Source of the DNA: an uncultured Prevotellaceae bacterium
GTDB lineage: Bacteria; Bacteroidota; Bacteroidia; Bacteroidales; Muribaculaceae
Assembly (NCBI GenBank): GCA_945921235.1
Contig: CAMEKH010000002.1
Coordinates: forward strand, 1-62,122
DNA: 62,122 nt
Reading direction: 5' to 3'
A program made the position numbers and the translations under genes. Numbering within the stretch: position 1 is the stretch's first letter; each line of letters begins with the position of its first letter. The notes under the pieces were generated by a model that saw only the letters and a list, made by a program, of their open reading frames with translations, ran no database searches and was not told where the DNA came from. Positions 36,276-46,997 of the stretch are shown here, in pieces.

Positions 36276-37802
36276 TTAATGCTTGAAGTGGCGGACTCCG
36301 GTGGTGACCATTGCCACACCGTTTTTGTCGCAATATTCAACCGATTCGTTGTCGCGAATTGAGCCACCTGGTTGAATGACAGCTGTAATACCGGCTTTGT
36401 GGGCAATTTCCACGCAGTCGGCAAACGGGAAGAACGCATCAGATGCCATTACTGCTCCGTTAAGGTCGAAATTAAAACTGTGAGCTTTCTCTACAGCCTG
36501 TTTTAATGCATCGACACGTGAAGTCTGTCCGATTCCGCTTGCGCAGAGTTGTTTGTTCTTTGCAAGAACAATGGCATTACTCTTGCTGTGCTTTACAATT
36601 TTATTGGCAAAGAGTAAATCCTCTATTTGAGCCTTGTCGACGGACTTCACTGTGACTTGTTTAAGTTCCTCGGGCGTTTCGGTGTGCGTGTCGCGCTCTT
36701 GAACAAGAGCACCATTCAGCGTGGTACGGCATTGGAGGGCAGGACGCTTAAATGGCTTAATGATGAGAATTATGCGGTTTTTCTTCTGTTCCAGAATGCT
36801 AATAGCCTCATCGGTGTAGGAAGGAGCTATGCACACTTCAAAGAAAATCTTGTTCATTTCTTCGGCTGTTGCCGCATCAATCTCTCGGTTTGTGATGAGG
36901 ACTCCGCCGAAAGCCGATACAGGGTCGCCTTCCAAAGCGGCTTTCCAAGCATCGAGCACAGATTCGCGCGAGGCAATACCGCATGCATTGTTGTGCTTTA
37001 GTATTGCAAAAGTTGTTTCTTCAAAATCGGAGATTAAGTTCACTGCGGCATCTATGTCGAGTAGATTATTGTAGGAAATTTCCTTGCCATGAAGTTGAGT
37101 GAACATTTCATCGAAATTGCCGAAGAAGAATCCTTTCTGGTGTGGATTCTCGCCATAACGCATTGCTTTTGCACCATCTACTGCAAAACGAAGTGCAGAA
37201 TGTTCATCGCCATCAAAATAATTGAAAATGTGAGAATCGTAGGCACTTGAAACGGCAAAAGCCTCTTTGGCAAACCACCTGCGGTCGTCGAGTGTGGTCG
37301 ATGCATTGCCATTAGCCTGAAGGCGTTGGTAGAGTGGCTCATATTGAGCTTTAGAGGCAACGATTACCACATCTTTAAAGTTTTTGGCGGCTGCTCTAAT
37401 GAGTGATATTCCACCTATATCGATTTTTTCGATTATATCGGCTTCGGAAGCTCCAGAAGCAACTGTAGCCTCAAATGGATAAAGGTCTACAATAACCAAA
37501 TCAATTTCGGGAATTTCATATTTGGCAATTTGCTCAACGTCACCTTCATTGTCGCGACGATTTAAGATTCCACCGAAAACTTTAGGGTGCAAAGTCTTTA
37601 CGCGTCCACCCAATATCGACGGGTATCCTGTGAGGTCTTCCACAGCGTCGCATTCATAGCCTTGTTCTTTGATGAATGCTTGTGTTCCACCGGTGGAAAG
37701 GAAGCGTACTCCGTTGTCGTTAAGTAATTTAAGTATTTTATCTAATCCATCTTTATGATAGACTGAAATCAGAGCTGTCTTAATTTGCTTATTCTGGTTC
37801 AT
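36276..37802 (-). CDS. purH: Bifunctional AICAR transformylase / IMP cyclohydrolase
   Basis: Last two steps of de novo IMP synthesis. 508 residues: N-terminal IMP cyclohydrolase MGS-like domain (KTALISVYHKDGLDKIL, GGRVKTLHPKVFGGIL) and C-terminal AICAR transformylase domain, with the catalytic Lys-His-Asn segment (ILKHNNACG) and SDAFFPFAD...IQPGGSIRD. It lies 75 bases after purL and has its own -7 box at 37834. Confidence 0.98.
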   Translation of the reverse strand: MNQNKQIKTALISVYHKDGLDKILKLLNDNGVRFLSTGGTQAFIKEQGYECDAVEDLTGYPSILGGRVKTLHPKVFGGILNRRDNEGDVEQIAKYEIPEIDLVIVDLYPFEATVASGASEADIIEKIDIGGISLIRAAAKNFKDVVIVASKAQYEPLYQRLQANGNASTTLDDRRWFAKEAFAVSSAYDSHIFNYFDGDEHSALRFAVDGAKAMRYGENPHQKGFFFGNFDEMFTQLHGKEISYNNLLDIDAAVNLISDFEETTFAILKHNNACGIASRESVLDAWKAALEGDPVSAFGGVLITNREIDAATAEEMNKIFFEVCIAPSYTDEAISILEQKKNRIILIIKPFKRPALQCRTTLNGALVQERDTHTETPEELKQVTVKSVDKAQIEDLLFANKIVKHSKSNAIVLAKNKQLCASGIGQTSRVDALKQAVEKAHSFNFDLNGAVMASDAFFPFADCVEIAHKAGITAVIQPGGSIRDNESVEYCDKNGVAMVTTGVRHFKH

Positions 37803-37833
37803 AAAAAGTAATAATCAGTTAAAAATCGCTGTG

Positions 37834-37841
37834 CAAAAGTA
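37834..37841 (-). promoter_or_regulatory. -7 box (TACTTTTG) between purL and purH
   Basis: TACTTTTG fits TAnnTTTG and lies 31 bases before the purH start. It may drive purH and the downstream mre-mrd genes independently of purL. Confidence 0.5.
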
Positions 37842-37877
37842 TTAAAAAATAGGGAATTTAATGCTATAAAACATAAA

Positions 37878-40800
37878 TTATTTTTTTGTTTTCTCAATCC
37901 ATTTTCTTGCATTCACGAATGCTTCAATCCAAGGGGTAACTTCATCGTTTCTGTGCGACTCGGGATAGTATGCACATTGCCATGGGAAAATGGCACGTTC
38001 CAAGTGAGGCATCATTGCAAGATGACGACCATCAGCCGATGCAAGTCCGGCGATAGCTCTCGGGCTTCCATTGGGGTTGGCCGGATAAGATTTATAAGAA
38101 TATTGAGCCACAACATTATATTTATCGGCAGATTCGGGTAGATAGAATTTACCCTCACCATGCGCAACCCAAATGCCAAGACGTGAGCCGGAGAGTGAGC
38201 CGAACATCACGGAATTGTTTTTGGGAATAGTCAATCCTATGAATTCCGATTCAAACTTGTGAGAATCGTTGTGAAGCATCTTTGTGCGTTTGTTGTGCTC
38301 AGGGTTAATAAGATTAAGTTCAATCATTACCTGACAACCATTGCAAATACCGAGGCTTAATGTGTCGGGACGCTTGTAGAAGTTCTCGAGAGCTGTTTTA
38401 GCTTTATCGTTCCACAAGAAGCCACCTGCCCAACCTTTAGCAGAGCCTAAAACGTCGGAGTTGGAGAATCCGCCACAGAACACAATCATATTTACGTCTT
38501 CGAGAGTCTCACGTCCGGAGATAAGGTCGGTCATGTGAACATCTTTCACATCGAATCCGGCATAATAGAGAGAATAAGCCATTTCGCGGTCGCCGTTAAC
38601 ACCTTTTTCTCTTATGATTGCAGCTTTAATACCCGAGGGTTTATGGCTAAATCCCGAAATGCCGAGGTCGGCGGCTTTGCCTGTGAAACCCTTTGGCAAT
38701 ATGTAGCGCAGAGGTTGTTTTTTATAATTAGTGAAACGCGATAGAGCACCGGCTTCGCCACTTTGTTTCTTGTCGAGGAGATAAGATGATTCAAACCATA
38801 CGTCGCGCAAATGGTCGATGAACATCATGTATTCATCACCGTTATGGTTTATAGTCAGACAGCGTTCAGCAGCTGTTGTTCCTAATTCGATAGCCGAAAC
38901 ACATTCTTTGTTGAGCAAAGACAGCACTTTTTTCACATTTTTCTCTGCTACTTGTATTACAAGAGCCGGGTTTTCGGCAAAAAGAATCTTTATCAGGTCG
39001 GCTTCCTTGAATCCATCGGTGGAAATATCAATACCACCTTTGGTGTTGGCAAATGTCATTTCGAGCAATGTTGTGACAAGACCTCCGGCTGAAACGTCGT
39101 GTGCGGCAAGAAGCAAAGATTTATCAACAAGCGATTGCACGGCATTGAATGTTTTTGCAAAGTATTCAGCCGATTTTACAGTGGGGGCTGAAGTCCCGAG
39201 TGCATTAAGAGCTTGTGCGAAAGCCGACCCTCCAAGATTCAAAGCATCGGAAGAAAAGTCGATGTAAAACAATCGGCTGTTGCGGTTTTGAAGAACCGGA
39301 GAAACAGTCTTCTTTACATTGCAAACCTCACCGGCAGCAGAGATAATTACTGTGCCCGGAGCCAAGACTTTCTTGTCGCCATATTTTTGAGTCATTGACA
39401 AGCTGTCTTTTCCTGTAGGAATATTGATGCCGAGGGCACAAGCAAAATCGCTACATGCTTTTACTGCGGCATAAAGAGCAGCGTCTTCTCCGGTATTGCG
39501 GCAGGGCCACATCCAGTTTGCGCTGAGTGATACGCTTTTGAGTCGGTCTTTGAGATTAGCCCCTACAATGTTGGTTAACGATTCGGCTATTGAAAGCACC
39601 GAGCCTGCTTCGGGATTTATCAGAGCAGCTTGCGGAGCATGACCAATTGATGTGGCAATACCTTTAGTGCCTGTGAAGTCGAGCGCAACGACACCACAAT
39701 CGCTAAGTGGTAATTGAATCTCGCCTTGGCACTGCTGGCGAGCAATTTTTCCGGTAATTGAGCGGTCTACTTTATTAGTTAACCAATCTTTACATGCTAC
39801 ACCTTCAAGCTGAAGAACGGTTTCTACATAGTCGTTCAATTGGCTTGTAGTATATTTAACATCGGCAAAACTATGCGGTTTAGTAGTGTCGGTCATTACC
39901 GTAACGGGTGAACTGCCGAACATATCTTTCATGCCTAAATCAATAGGACGAACACCGTCTTTGTCTTCGAATACAAATCGGTCGTCGCCTGTGGTTTCAC
40001 CCACTACATAGAATGGTGCACGTTCGCGCTCAGCTATTTGACGTATATGCTCAATGTCTTTCTTCTCTACCACCATTCCCATTCGCTCTTGCGATTCATT
40101 GCCTATGATTTCTTTAAGAGACAGAGTCGGGTCGCCAACTGGGAGTGCAGAGATATTGATTTTACCTCCGGTTTCCTCTACCAACTCGGAAAGTGCATTC
40201 AAGTGACCTCCGGCGCCATGGTCGTGGATAGAGATAATGGGATTTTCGGGTGATTCGGAGAGAGCGCGAATAACATTCGACACACGTTTCTGCATCTCGG
40301 GATTTGCACGTTGCACTGCGTTAAGCTCAATAGAATTGTCGTATTGACCGGTATTCACTGATGAAACGGCTCCACCACCCATTCCAATACGATAGTTGTC
40401 GCCACCCATAAGCACAACTTCTTGGTGAGGCTTGGGAGTGCCTTTAATTGCATCGCGTTTGTTGGCAAATCCAACACCTCCGGCAAGCATAATTACTTTA
40501 TCGTAGGCAAATTGGTCGCCATTCTCTTCGTGCTCAAAAGTAAGCAAAGAGCCGCAGATAAGAGGTTGTCCGAATTTATTGCCGAAATCGGAAGCACCAT
40601 TTGATGCCTTTATTAAAATTTCCTCAGGAGTTTGGTATAGCCATGGACGCGGTGGCATAGTGCACATTTCCCATGCACGTTCGGCTGCAGTGCGCGGATA
40701 AGATGTCATGTATACAGCTGTACCCGCAAGAGGCAGACTTGCTTTGCCTCCTCCAAGTCGGTCGCGAATTTCACCTCCAGAGCCAGTAGCAGCTCCATTG

Positions 40801-41573
40801 AAAGGTTCTACAGTGGTAGGGAAGTTGTGCGTTTCAGCTTTTAATGAAATTACAGTATCGATATTCTTTACTTCAAAGAAATCGGGCTTTTCGGGATTTT
40901 TTGGGGCGAACTGCTCAATCTGCGGACCTTCAACGAAAGCTACATTATCTTTATATGCCGATACCAATGAATTAGGATTCTCTTGCGATGTTCTCTTAAT
41001 CATCTTGAAGAGTGAAGATGGCATTTCTTTGCCATCGATTATGAATTTTCCGTTGAAGATTTTGTGACGACAGTGCTCGGAATTGACCTGAGAAAAACCG
41101 AATACTTCGCTATCGGTTAACGGACGACCGAGCTTTGTCGATAGTTGCTTGAGATATTCAATTTCTTCAGGACTTAATGCCAATCCTTCTTTTATATTGT
41201 ATTCCTCAATATTGTCGATATGAACGATTTCTTCAGGAGCTTTGGTTATTTTAAATGTATTGGCATCAAGAGTGTGATAAATTCGTTGAAGCATTTTGTC
41301 GTATTCGGGATTTTCGCATTTTGAAGAAGTAAATTCCTCAATACGAAGAATGCCCGAGATACCCATATTTTGGGTGATTTCAACGGCATTCGTGCTCCAA
41401 GGTGTTATCATTTCGCGACGAGGACCAATGAAAGTGCCTTTAAGTATCTTTTTTTTGATTGCTTTAGCTCCATCAAAAAGCCAAGTTAGTTTCTCGATTT
41501 CTGAATCAGAAAGGATATGGTCGGTGTCGACCGCATAGATTGTGCTTGCTCCTTTTTTGAAGAATGCTATCAT
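37878..41573 (-). CDS. purL: Phosphoribosylformylglycinamidine synthase, large single-chain type
   Basis: Fourth step of purine synthesis, making FGAM from FGAR, ATP and glutamine. 1231 residues, the length of the fused proteobacterial/eukaryotic-type enzyme. The N-terminal domain and two AIRS-like halves carry EVFGFSQVNSEHCRHKIFNG, LKAETHNFPTTVEPFNGAATGSGGEIRD and PTGKDSLSM. The C-terminal class I glutaminase has the nucleophile in LGICNGCQVM, and the PHLERAIFPWQ segment closes the domain. It is the first gene of the purL-purH-mre cluster. Confidence 0.98.
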   Translation of the reverse strand: MIAFFKKGASTIYAVDTDHILSDSEIEKLTWLFDGAKAIKKKILKGTFIGPRREMITPWSTNAVEITQNMGISGILRIEEFTSSKCENPEYDKMLQRIYHTLDANTFKITKAPEEIVHIDNIEEYNIKEGLALSPEEIEYLKQLSTKLGRPLTDSEVFGFSQVNSEHCRHKIFNGKFIIDGKEMPSSLFKMIKRTSQENPNSLVSAYKDNVAFVEGPQIEQFAPKNPEKPDFFEVKNIDTVISLKAETHNFPTTVEPFNGAATGSGGEIRDRLGGGKASLPLAGTAVYMTSYPRTAAERAWEMCTMPPRPWLYQTPEEILIKASNGASDFGNKFGQPLICGSLLTFEHEENGDQFAYDKVIMLAGGVGFANKRDAIKGTPKPHQEVVLMGGDNYRIGMGGGAVSSVNTGQYDNSIELNAVQRANPEMQKRVSNVIRALSESPENPIISIHDHGAGGHLNALSELVEETGGKINISALPVGDPTLSLKEIIGNESQERMGMVVEKKDIEHIRQIAERERAPFYVVGETTGDDRFVFEDKDGVRPIDLGMKDMFGSSPVTVMTDTTKPHSFADVKYTTSQLNDYVETVLQLEGVACKDWLTNKVDRSITGKIARQQCQGEIQLPLSDCGVVALDFTGTKGIATSIGHAPQAALINPEAGSVLSIAESLTNIVGANLKDRLKSVSLSANWMWPCRNTGEDAALYAAVKACSDFACALGINIPTGKDSLSMTQKYGDKKVLAPGTVIISAAGEVCNVKKTVSPVLQNRNSRLFYIDFSSDALNLGGSAFAQALNALGTSAPTVKSAEYFAKTFNAVQSLVDKSLLLAAHDVSAGGLVTTLLEMTFANTKGGIDISTDGFKEADLIKILFAENPALVIQVAEKNVKKVLSLLNKECVSAIELGTTAAERCLTINHNGDEYMMFIDHLRDVWFESSYLLDKKQSGEAGALSRFTNYKKQPLRYILPKGFTGKAADLGISGFSHKPSGIKAAIIREKGVNGDREMAYSLYYAGFDVKDVHMTDLISGRETLEDVNMIVFCGGFSNSDVLGSAKGWAGGFLWNDKAKTALENFYKRPDTLSLGICNGCQVMIELNLINPEHNKRTKMLHNDSHKFESEFIGLTIPKNNSVMFGSLSGSRLGIWVAHGEGKFYLPESADKYNVVAQYSYKSYPANPNGSPRAIAGLASADGRHLAMMPHLERAIFPWQCAYYPESHRNDEVTPWIEAFVNARKWIEKTKK

Positions 41574-41616
41574 AATAATTGAGTGAATATGTTAAAATCG
41601 TTTGTATATTTCTTTG

Positions 41617-41624
41617 CAAAATTA
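41617..41624 (-). promoter_or_regulatory. -7 box (TAATTTTG) for purL
   Basis: TAATTTTG fits TAnnTTTG, 44 bases upstream of the purL start and divergent from the box at 41698. No PurR-like palindrome or riboswitch was recognised between them. Confidence 0.4.
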
Positions 41625-41697
41625 CATAAAAACATTCACACAAGAAAACTTTTACAAAAAGATATGGTAAAATGCTCACTAACTCAGCGAAAAAATG

Positions 41698-41705
41698 TAA
41701 CTTTG
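41698..41705 (+). promoter_or_regulatory. -7 box (TAACTTTG) for the 41728 gene cluster
   Basis: TAACTTTG fits TAnnTTTG and lies 23 bases before the ATG at 41728. Confidence 0.55.
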
Positions 41706-41727
41706 TCATTTAAGAATAAAGAATTTT

Positions 41728-43092
41728 ATGCGAAAGTTGAATTATTATGCTTTGTCAATTTGCCTTATTGCGGCATTGTGCGTAGTTGGCAATGATGTTT
41801 CCGCTCAAGTGTCATTTATAGGCAATAGTCTCCCGGTTTACTCGGAAAAGCCTGCGGCAAGTACGGGGCTTGATGCGATATATGTGCTTAATAGCATAGA
41901 TGGAGTGTCTATTAACTACACAGCCACAGATACTCAAGCGAATGTGGTGTGGTACGGCTATGGTGCCCAAGGTGGCGGTTATGCCCAAATAATCGATGGA
42001 GTGGTGCGAGATGGTGCTGTGACTACGTTGAGCAGTGTGATTCCAAATCAAGGATATATAATAGAGGAGGGTACAAAGCGTACTTATTTCTGGATAATAA
42101 ATTATCGTGATTATTATCTTGATTTGGAAAATCTCAGTTTTGCTGCTGAGCAGGATTGCGGCACGGTGTTACTTGATGTGTCGGGGTCGGGAGCTGATAT
42201 GAACTATTACACGATAAATGGTGTGCCAAAGAAGTTTGACAGGCAGATGAAATTATCGTATAAGACTCTCACGTGGGATACTGGGCGCAAGCAGTGGGTG
42301 GAAGAACAGGTTGAGGAAAGCTATGATGTTTTTAAGCAGTCGATTGCTGTGCCGGCGCCATATTATAACACATCGTTTACACTAAGTGGTGATAAATTGC
42401 TGCGTTTTTGGAATCAAGAAACAAGTGTGCAAAGCGAAAACTATGTGACTAAGGCTGTTGCAGTAGAAACAGAAGCTGTGCAAACGGAACGCGAAAACTC
42501 GAATGAGAAAAAAATCGAAAATGGAGATGCTATGGGAGGTTCGGCTCCCGTTACGATAAGATTCACTTCCTATAGCACTGATGCAGTGGTTCACAAAGAG
42601 TGGCAGATGGCTCGTGACGTGGAGTTTAACAATATAGAGCGTCGCTTGAATGAAGATGAGGTGACAGAAATATTTGAAGATGCAGGAACATATTATTGGC
42701 GCTTTATTGGAACTGATGAATCGGGCGAATGCTCGGCTGAAAGTGCTGTGTATACGGTGAATATAGGGACATCGAGTCTTGAATGCCCTAATGTGTTTTC
42801 GCCTCAATCGACTGAAGGCGTGAACGATGAATGGAAAGTGTCGTATAAATCCATTGTGGAATTCAAATGTTGGATTTTTAATAGGTGGGGAGTCCAAGTG
42901 TGTGAGCTTACCGACCCTTCGCAGGGCTGGGACGGAAAATACAAGGGGAAGTATGTGAAGTCGGGCACTTATTATTATGTAATCCAAGCTCGTGGTGCTG
43001 ACGGACAGGAGTATAAATTAAAAGGTGATATAAATATAATTAATTATAGTAATAAAGGAAACGGCAATAACGGAGGAACGTTTACCGAATAA
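41728..43092 (+). CDS. Secreted protein with gliding-motility-type (T9SS type B) C-terminal domain
   Basis: 454 residues with a signal peptide ending near VSAQ (residue 27-28). The N-terminal two thirds are beta-rich, with no domain I can name. Residues about 352-440 match the gliding-motility-associated C-terminal domain: CPNVFSPQSTEGVNDEWKV, IFNRWGVQVCEL, GWDGKYKG and SGTYYYVIQARGADG. This is a type B T9SS sorting signal, so the protein is predicted to be surface-exposed or released. The chain ends in a short Asn/Gly-rich tail. It lies 10 bases before a lytic transglycosylase gene, so it may take part in wall or envelope remodelling (inference). Confidence 0.83.
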   Translation: MRKLNYYALSICLIAALCVVGNDVSAQVSFIGNSLPVYSEKPAASTGLDAIYVLNSIDGVSINYTATDTQANVVWYGYGAQGGGYAQIIDGVVRDGAVTTLSSVIPNQGYIIEEGTKRTYFWIINYRDYYLDLENLSFAAEQDCGTVLLDVSGSGADMNYYTINGVPKKFDRQMKLSYKTLTWDTGRKQWVEEQVEESYDVFKQSIAVPAPYYNTSFTLSGDKLLRFWNQETSVQSENYVTKAVAVETEAVQTERENSNEKKIENGDAMGGSAPVTIRFTSYSTDAVVHKEWQMARDVEFNNIERRLNEDEVTEIFEDAGTYYWRFIGTDESGECSAESAVYTVNIGTSSLECPNVFSPQSTEGVNDEWKVSYKSIVEFKCWIFNRWGVQVCELTDPSQGWDGKYKGKYVKSGTYYYVIQARGADGQEYKLKGDINIINYSNKGNGNNGGTFTE

Positions 43093-43101
43093 TCTTGATT
43101 T

Positions 43102-44049
43102 ATGAAAAAGAAGAATATTTTAAGCATAATGTTGCTTATAATGTCGGTTTTCTGCACAGATGAATGTGTGGCATCTGAAGTGACCGATGGCGGTTTCCAG
43201 GATACATATAATCCTGATATACCCTTGGTTGTGTCGCTTGCAGGTGAGAAGGTAAATCTTGATAGAATCGATATGTATGAGCGTATTGACCGTGAGCTTA
43301 CGAATATCGTTTACGGTCATAGTAGCACAATGCTTATTCTGAAGCGAGCGAATCGCTATTTCCCAATAATAGAACCTATCTTGAAAAAGAATGGAGTGCC
43401 TGAAGACTTTATGTATCTTGCTGTGATAGAAAGCAGCTTAAATGTTCGAGCTTATTCGAGAGCTAATGCCGCAGGGTTGTGGCAATTTCTTGCTGCAACA
43501 GCCAAGCAGTATGGTCTTGAGGTGAATGAAGAAGTCGATGAGCGCTATGACCCCGAAAAATCAACTGAAGCGGCATGCAGATATTTGCTTGCCGGTTTCA
43601 AGAAGTATAAGCACTGGGCGACGGTTGCAGCATCGTATAATGCCGGAATGGGACGTATATCGGGAGAACTTGCGAAACAATTGGCTGATAACTCTTATGA
43701 TTTGTATCTTAATGAGGAAACATCAAGGTATGTGTTTAGAATGATTGCAATGAAGATGGTTATGGAGAATCCGCATGATTATGGATTTTACTTGACGGCA
43801 AAGCAATTATATCAGCCTATTCGTTACACTGAAGAAATCGTAGATGGTGCAGTGCCTAATTGGAGCGAATGGGCAAAGAAAAAAGGAATAAGTTATGCAC
43901 AGTTGAGGGATATGAATCCGTGGATACGTTCGCAAGCTCTTACCAACAAAGCTAAGCGAATATATAAAGTGAAAGTGCCGATAATCGACGATTTATATAG
44001 AAGCAAGCACAAGATTAAGGTATTTAATCCTAAGTGGGTTAGAAAATAA
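43102..44049 (+). CDS. Periplasmic lytic transglycosylase (SLT/MltD-like, GH23)
   Basis: Cleaves glycan strands of peptidoglycan to 1,6-anhydromuramyl ends. 315 residues with a signal peptide (about 1-25). The SLT domain (about 85-215) has catalytic Glu110 in AVIESSLN, then RANAAGLWQFLAATAKQYGL and ASYNAGMGRI. The region after 220 is unlike the LysM repeats of classic MltD; only one LysM-like end (RIYKVKVP) may remain. It is co-transcribed with the T9SS cargo gene upstream, and uvrA follows after 24 bases. Confidence 0.92.
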   Translation: MKKKNILSIMLLIMSVFCTDECVASEVTDGGFQDTYNPDIPLVVSLAGEKVNLDRIDMYERIDRELTNIVYGHSSTMLILKRANRYFPIIEPILKKNGVPEDFMYLAVIESSLNVRAYSRANAAGLWQFLAATAKQYGLEVNEEVDERYDPEKSTEAACRYLLAGFKKYKHWATVAASYNAGMGRISGELAKQLADNSYDLYLNEETSRYVFRMIAMKMVMENPHDYGFYLTAKQLYQPIRYTEEIVDGAVPNWSEWAKKKGISYAQLRDMNPWIRSQALTNKAKRIYKVKVPIIDDLYRSKHKIKVFNPKWVRK

Positions 44050-44073
44050 TACGGTAGAATAATTTTTTTAACG

Positions 44074-46905
44074 ATGCGTTTAGACGGGAAAGAAGTGGAT
44101 TGTGTGTCGGTCTATGGTGCACGAGTACATAATTTGAAAAATATAGATGTTGAAATACCGCATGGCAAGTTGACGGTGGTTACCGGGTTGAGTGGTAGTG
44201 GGAAGTCATCGCTCGCCTTCGATACTATTTTCGCAGAAGGACAACGTCGGTACATCGAAACATTTTCGGCTTATGCCAGAAATATGCTTGGAGTACTTGA
44301 GCGTCCTGATGTGGATAAAATAACCGGATTGTGCCCTGTGATTTCTATAGACCAAAAAACGGTAAACAAGAACCCTCGCAGCACGGTTGGTACTACGACT
44401 GAGGTGTATGATTATTTGCGCCTTTTGTATGCTCGAACAGCCGATGCCTACTCATATATTTCGGGGGAGAAGATGGTGAGATTCACAAGTGAGAAAATAG
44501 TGAATTTGATTCTACAGAAGTATTTCGGTCGACGTATTTACATAATGTCGCCTTTGGTGAAGAACCGAAAAGGACATTATAAGGAATTATTTGAGCAACT
44601 TAGGAAAAAAGGATATTTGACGGTTAGAGTCGATGGCGACTTCAAGGAAATCGCTTATGGCATGAAACTCGACAGATACAAGATGCACAGCATTGAACTT
44701 GTGGTCGATAAACTAAGGGTTGATGATAAATTCAAGGAACGGCTCTCAGATACGGTGGAACTTGCATTCAAGCAAGGAGACGGTGAGCTAATGGTGCTTG
44801 ATAAAGATGATGCCGATAAAGTGGGGCATTACAGCAGGAAATTAATGGACCCTCTGACAGGATTGTCTTATGCCGAGCCTGCTCCACATAATTTCTCGTT
44901 TAATTCCCCGCAAGGAGCCTGCCGGAAGTGCAAAGGGCTTGGATATGTAAATCTTATCGATAGGGATAAGGTTATGCCTAATATGGATTTATCGATACGC
45001 GATGGGGGAATTGCACCTATTGGTAGATATAAGAATTCATTGCTGTTCTGGCAAATATCGGCAATATGTGAAAAATATGATGTCACGCTTGATACTCCGC
45101 TAAGAGATGTTCCTGAAGAAGCAATTGATGAGATAATGAACGGAACTGACGAGCGACTTGATATAAAAAACGCTACTATGAGCACCACCAATTATTTCAT
45201 GACCTATGATGGCTTGGTGAAATATATTGAACTTCAGCAGAACGATGATGCATCGGCTCAAGCTCAGAAGTGGGCGGGGCAGTTCTTCTCCCGAGCAATT
45301 TGCCCTGAATGTGGAGGGGCAAGACTTAACAAGGAGGCTCTGTGTTATCGTATAGGGGGAAAGAATATTGCCGACCTTGCGCAAATGGACATAGTGGAGC
45401 TGAGAAATTGGATTCGCAACATTCGCAACGTAATGAACGATAAGCAATGGACTATTGCTCAAGAGATAGTGAAGGAGATTAGTGGACGTCTTGATTTTCT
45501 TATAAATGTAGGACTCGACTATATGTCACTTAATAGAAGTTCGGCATCGCTGTCGGGAGGTGAAAGCCAAAGAATACGTCTTGCAACGCAAATCGGTTCG
45601 CAACTGGTGAATGTGCTGTATATACTCGATGAACCGAGCATCGGACTTCACCAGCGAGATAATGTGCGACTGATTTCATCATTGAAGAATCTTAGGGATT
45701 CGGGGAATACTATAATAGTAGTAGAGCATGATAGGGATATGATGCTCGAATCGGATTATATAATCGATATAGGTCCAAAGGCAGGACGTAAGGGAGGAAA
45801 TGTGGTCTTCTCGGGAACACCGGCTGAAATGCTGAAAAGTGACACTATTACGGCTCGCTATTTAAATGGAACACAAAGTATTGATGTGCCTGAAGTGCGA
45901 AGAAGTGGAAATGGAAAATCTATAATTCTTAAGGGGTGCAGTGGAAACAATCTGAAATCGGTAGATGTGGAATTCCCGCTTGGAATGTTCGTCTGCGTTA
46001 CCGGTGTTTCGGGAAGTGGTAAGTCTTCACTCGTGAATGGTACATTGCAACCTATCCTAAGCCGTAGATTCTATAAATCGAATCAAGAGCCTTTACCATA
46101 TAAAGAGATAATAGGTATTGAAAATGTTGATAAGGTGGTTCTTGTAGACCAAACGCCATTAGGTCGTTCGCCTCGGTCGAATCCTGCTACATACACGGGC
46201 ATTTTTACTGATATAAGAAACTTATTTGTGGATATGCCTGAATCTAAGATAAGAGGATATAAAGCCGGAAGATTTTCATTTAATTTGTCGGGCGGAAGGT
46301 GTGAAGCATGCAAGGGAAATGGATATAAGACGGTTGAGATGAATTTCCTGCCCGATGTGCTTGTGCCATGTGAAACTTGTGGCGGAAAACGTTATAACAG
46401 GGAAACGCTTGAGGTGAGATTTAAAGGAAAATCGATTGCCGATGTCCTTGATATGACCATAAATCAAGCCGTGGAGTTTTTTGATTCCATTCCTTCGATT
46501 CTCGCTAAGATAAAAGTGCTGCAAGATGTGGGATTGGGATACATAAAACTCGGACAACCTTCAAGCACGCTATCGGGAGGTGAAAGCCAACGTGTGAAAC
46601 TTGCTGCCGAATTGGCGAAGAAAAGTACCGGTAAAACATTGTTTATTCTTGATGAACCTACCACCGGATTACATTTTGAAGATATTAATGTGTTGCTCGA
46701 TGTGCTTAATCGTCTTGTTGAAAAAGGAAATACTATGATTGTCATTGAGCATAATATGGATATCATTAAGTGCGCAGATTATATAATTGATATGGGACCT
46801 GAAGGTGGTAAGAATGGGGGAGAGATACTTGCTACGGGAACCCCCGAGGAGGTTGCTTCAAATAATAAGTCGATAACGGGACAATTCCTGAAGCATGAAT
46901 TTTGA
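44074..46905 (+). CDS. uvrA: Excinuclease ABC subunit A
   Basis: Damage-recognition ATPase of nucleotide excision repair. 943 residues, full length. Two ABC modules each have Walker A ([20 protein letters not shown]), an ABC signature ([10 protein letters not shown]) and Walker B ([18 protein letters not shown]). Zinc-finger cysteines are present in both (CRKCKG...CPECGG; CEACKG...CETCGG). It appears to be last in the cluster beginning at 41728, an unusual neighbourhood of cell-wall genes. A structured but T-poor hairpin lies 39 bases downstream. Confidence 0.98.
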   Translation: MRLDGKEVDCVSVYGARVHNLKNIDVEIPHGKLTVVTGLSGSGKSSLAFDTIFAEGQRRYIETFSAYARNMLGVLERPDVDKITGLCPVISIDQKTVNKNPRSTVGTTTEVYDYLRLLYARTADAYSYISGEKMVRFTSEKIVNLILQKYFGRRIYIMSPLVKNRKGHYKELFEQLRKKGYLTVRVDGDFKEIAYGMKLDRYKMHSIELVVDKLRVDDKFKERLSDTVELAFKQGDGELMVLDKDDADKVGHYSRKLMDPLTGLSYAEPAPHNFSFNSPQGACRKCKGLGYVNLIDRDKVMPNMDLSIRDGGIAPIGRYKNSLLFWQISAICEKYDVTLDTPLRDVPEEAIDEIMNGTDERLDIKNATMSTTNYFMTYDGLVKYIELQQNDDASAQAQKWAGQFFSRAICPECGGARLNKEALCYRIGGKNIADLAQMDIVELRNWIRNIRNVMNDKQWTIAQEIVKEISGRLDFLINVGLDYMSLNRSSASLSGGESQRIRLATQIGSQLVNVLYILDEPSIGLHQRDNVRLISSLKNLRDSGNTIIVVEHDRDMMLESDYIIDIGPKAGRKGGNVVFSGTPAEMLKSDTITARYLNGTQSIDVPEVRRSGNGKSIILKGCSGNNLKSVDVEFPLGMFVCVTGVSGSGKSSLVNGTLQPILSRRFYKSNQEPLPYKEIIGIENVDKVVLVDQTPLGRSPRSNPATYTGIFTDIRNLFVDMPESKIRGYKAGRFSFNLSGGRCEACKGNGYKTVEMNFLPDVLVPCETCGGKRYNRETLEVRFKGKSIADVLDMTINQAVEFFDSIPSILAKIKVLQDVGLGYIKLGQPSSTLSGGESQRVKLAAELAKKSTGKTLFILDEPTTGLHFEDINVLLDVLNRLVEKGNTMIVIEHNMDIIKCADYIIDMGPEGGKNGGEILATGTPEEVASNNKSITGQFLKHEF

Positions 46906-46943
46906 AATAAATTCGTATCAAATTTTATATAATACTATTTTAT

Positions 46944-46997
46944 AATTCGCATGGCTTTTTGAGTAAGCGGTTGCTTTAACTAAAAGTTGTGCGAATT
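46944..46997 (+). repeat. Long imperfect stem-loop downstream of uvrA
   Basis: AATTCGCA (46944-46951) pairs with TGCGAATT (46990-46997). Inside it CTTTT/AAAAG, AGT/ACT and AAGC-GGTT-GCTT continue the stem with small bulges. No T-run follows, so it does not look like an ordinary terminator. Confidence 0.5.

Noticed and set aside
41574-41727. Purine riboswitch or PurR operator before purL
   Set aside because: No conserved purine-aptamer core or palindrome is visible in the 154-base divergent gap.
42382-42987. 201-codon open frame on the minus strand opposite the T9SS cargo gene
   Set aside because: The composition of its translation is shadow-like, and the plus-strand gene has a signal peptide and a recognisable sorting domain.
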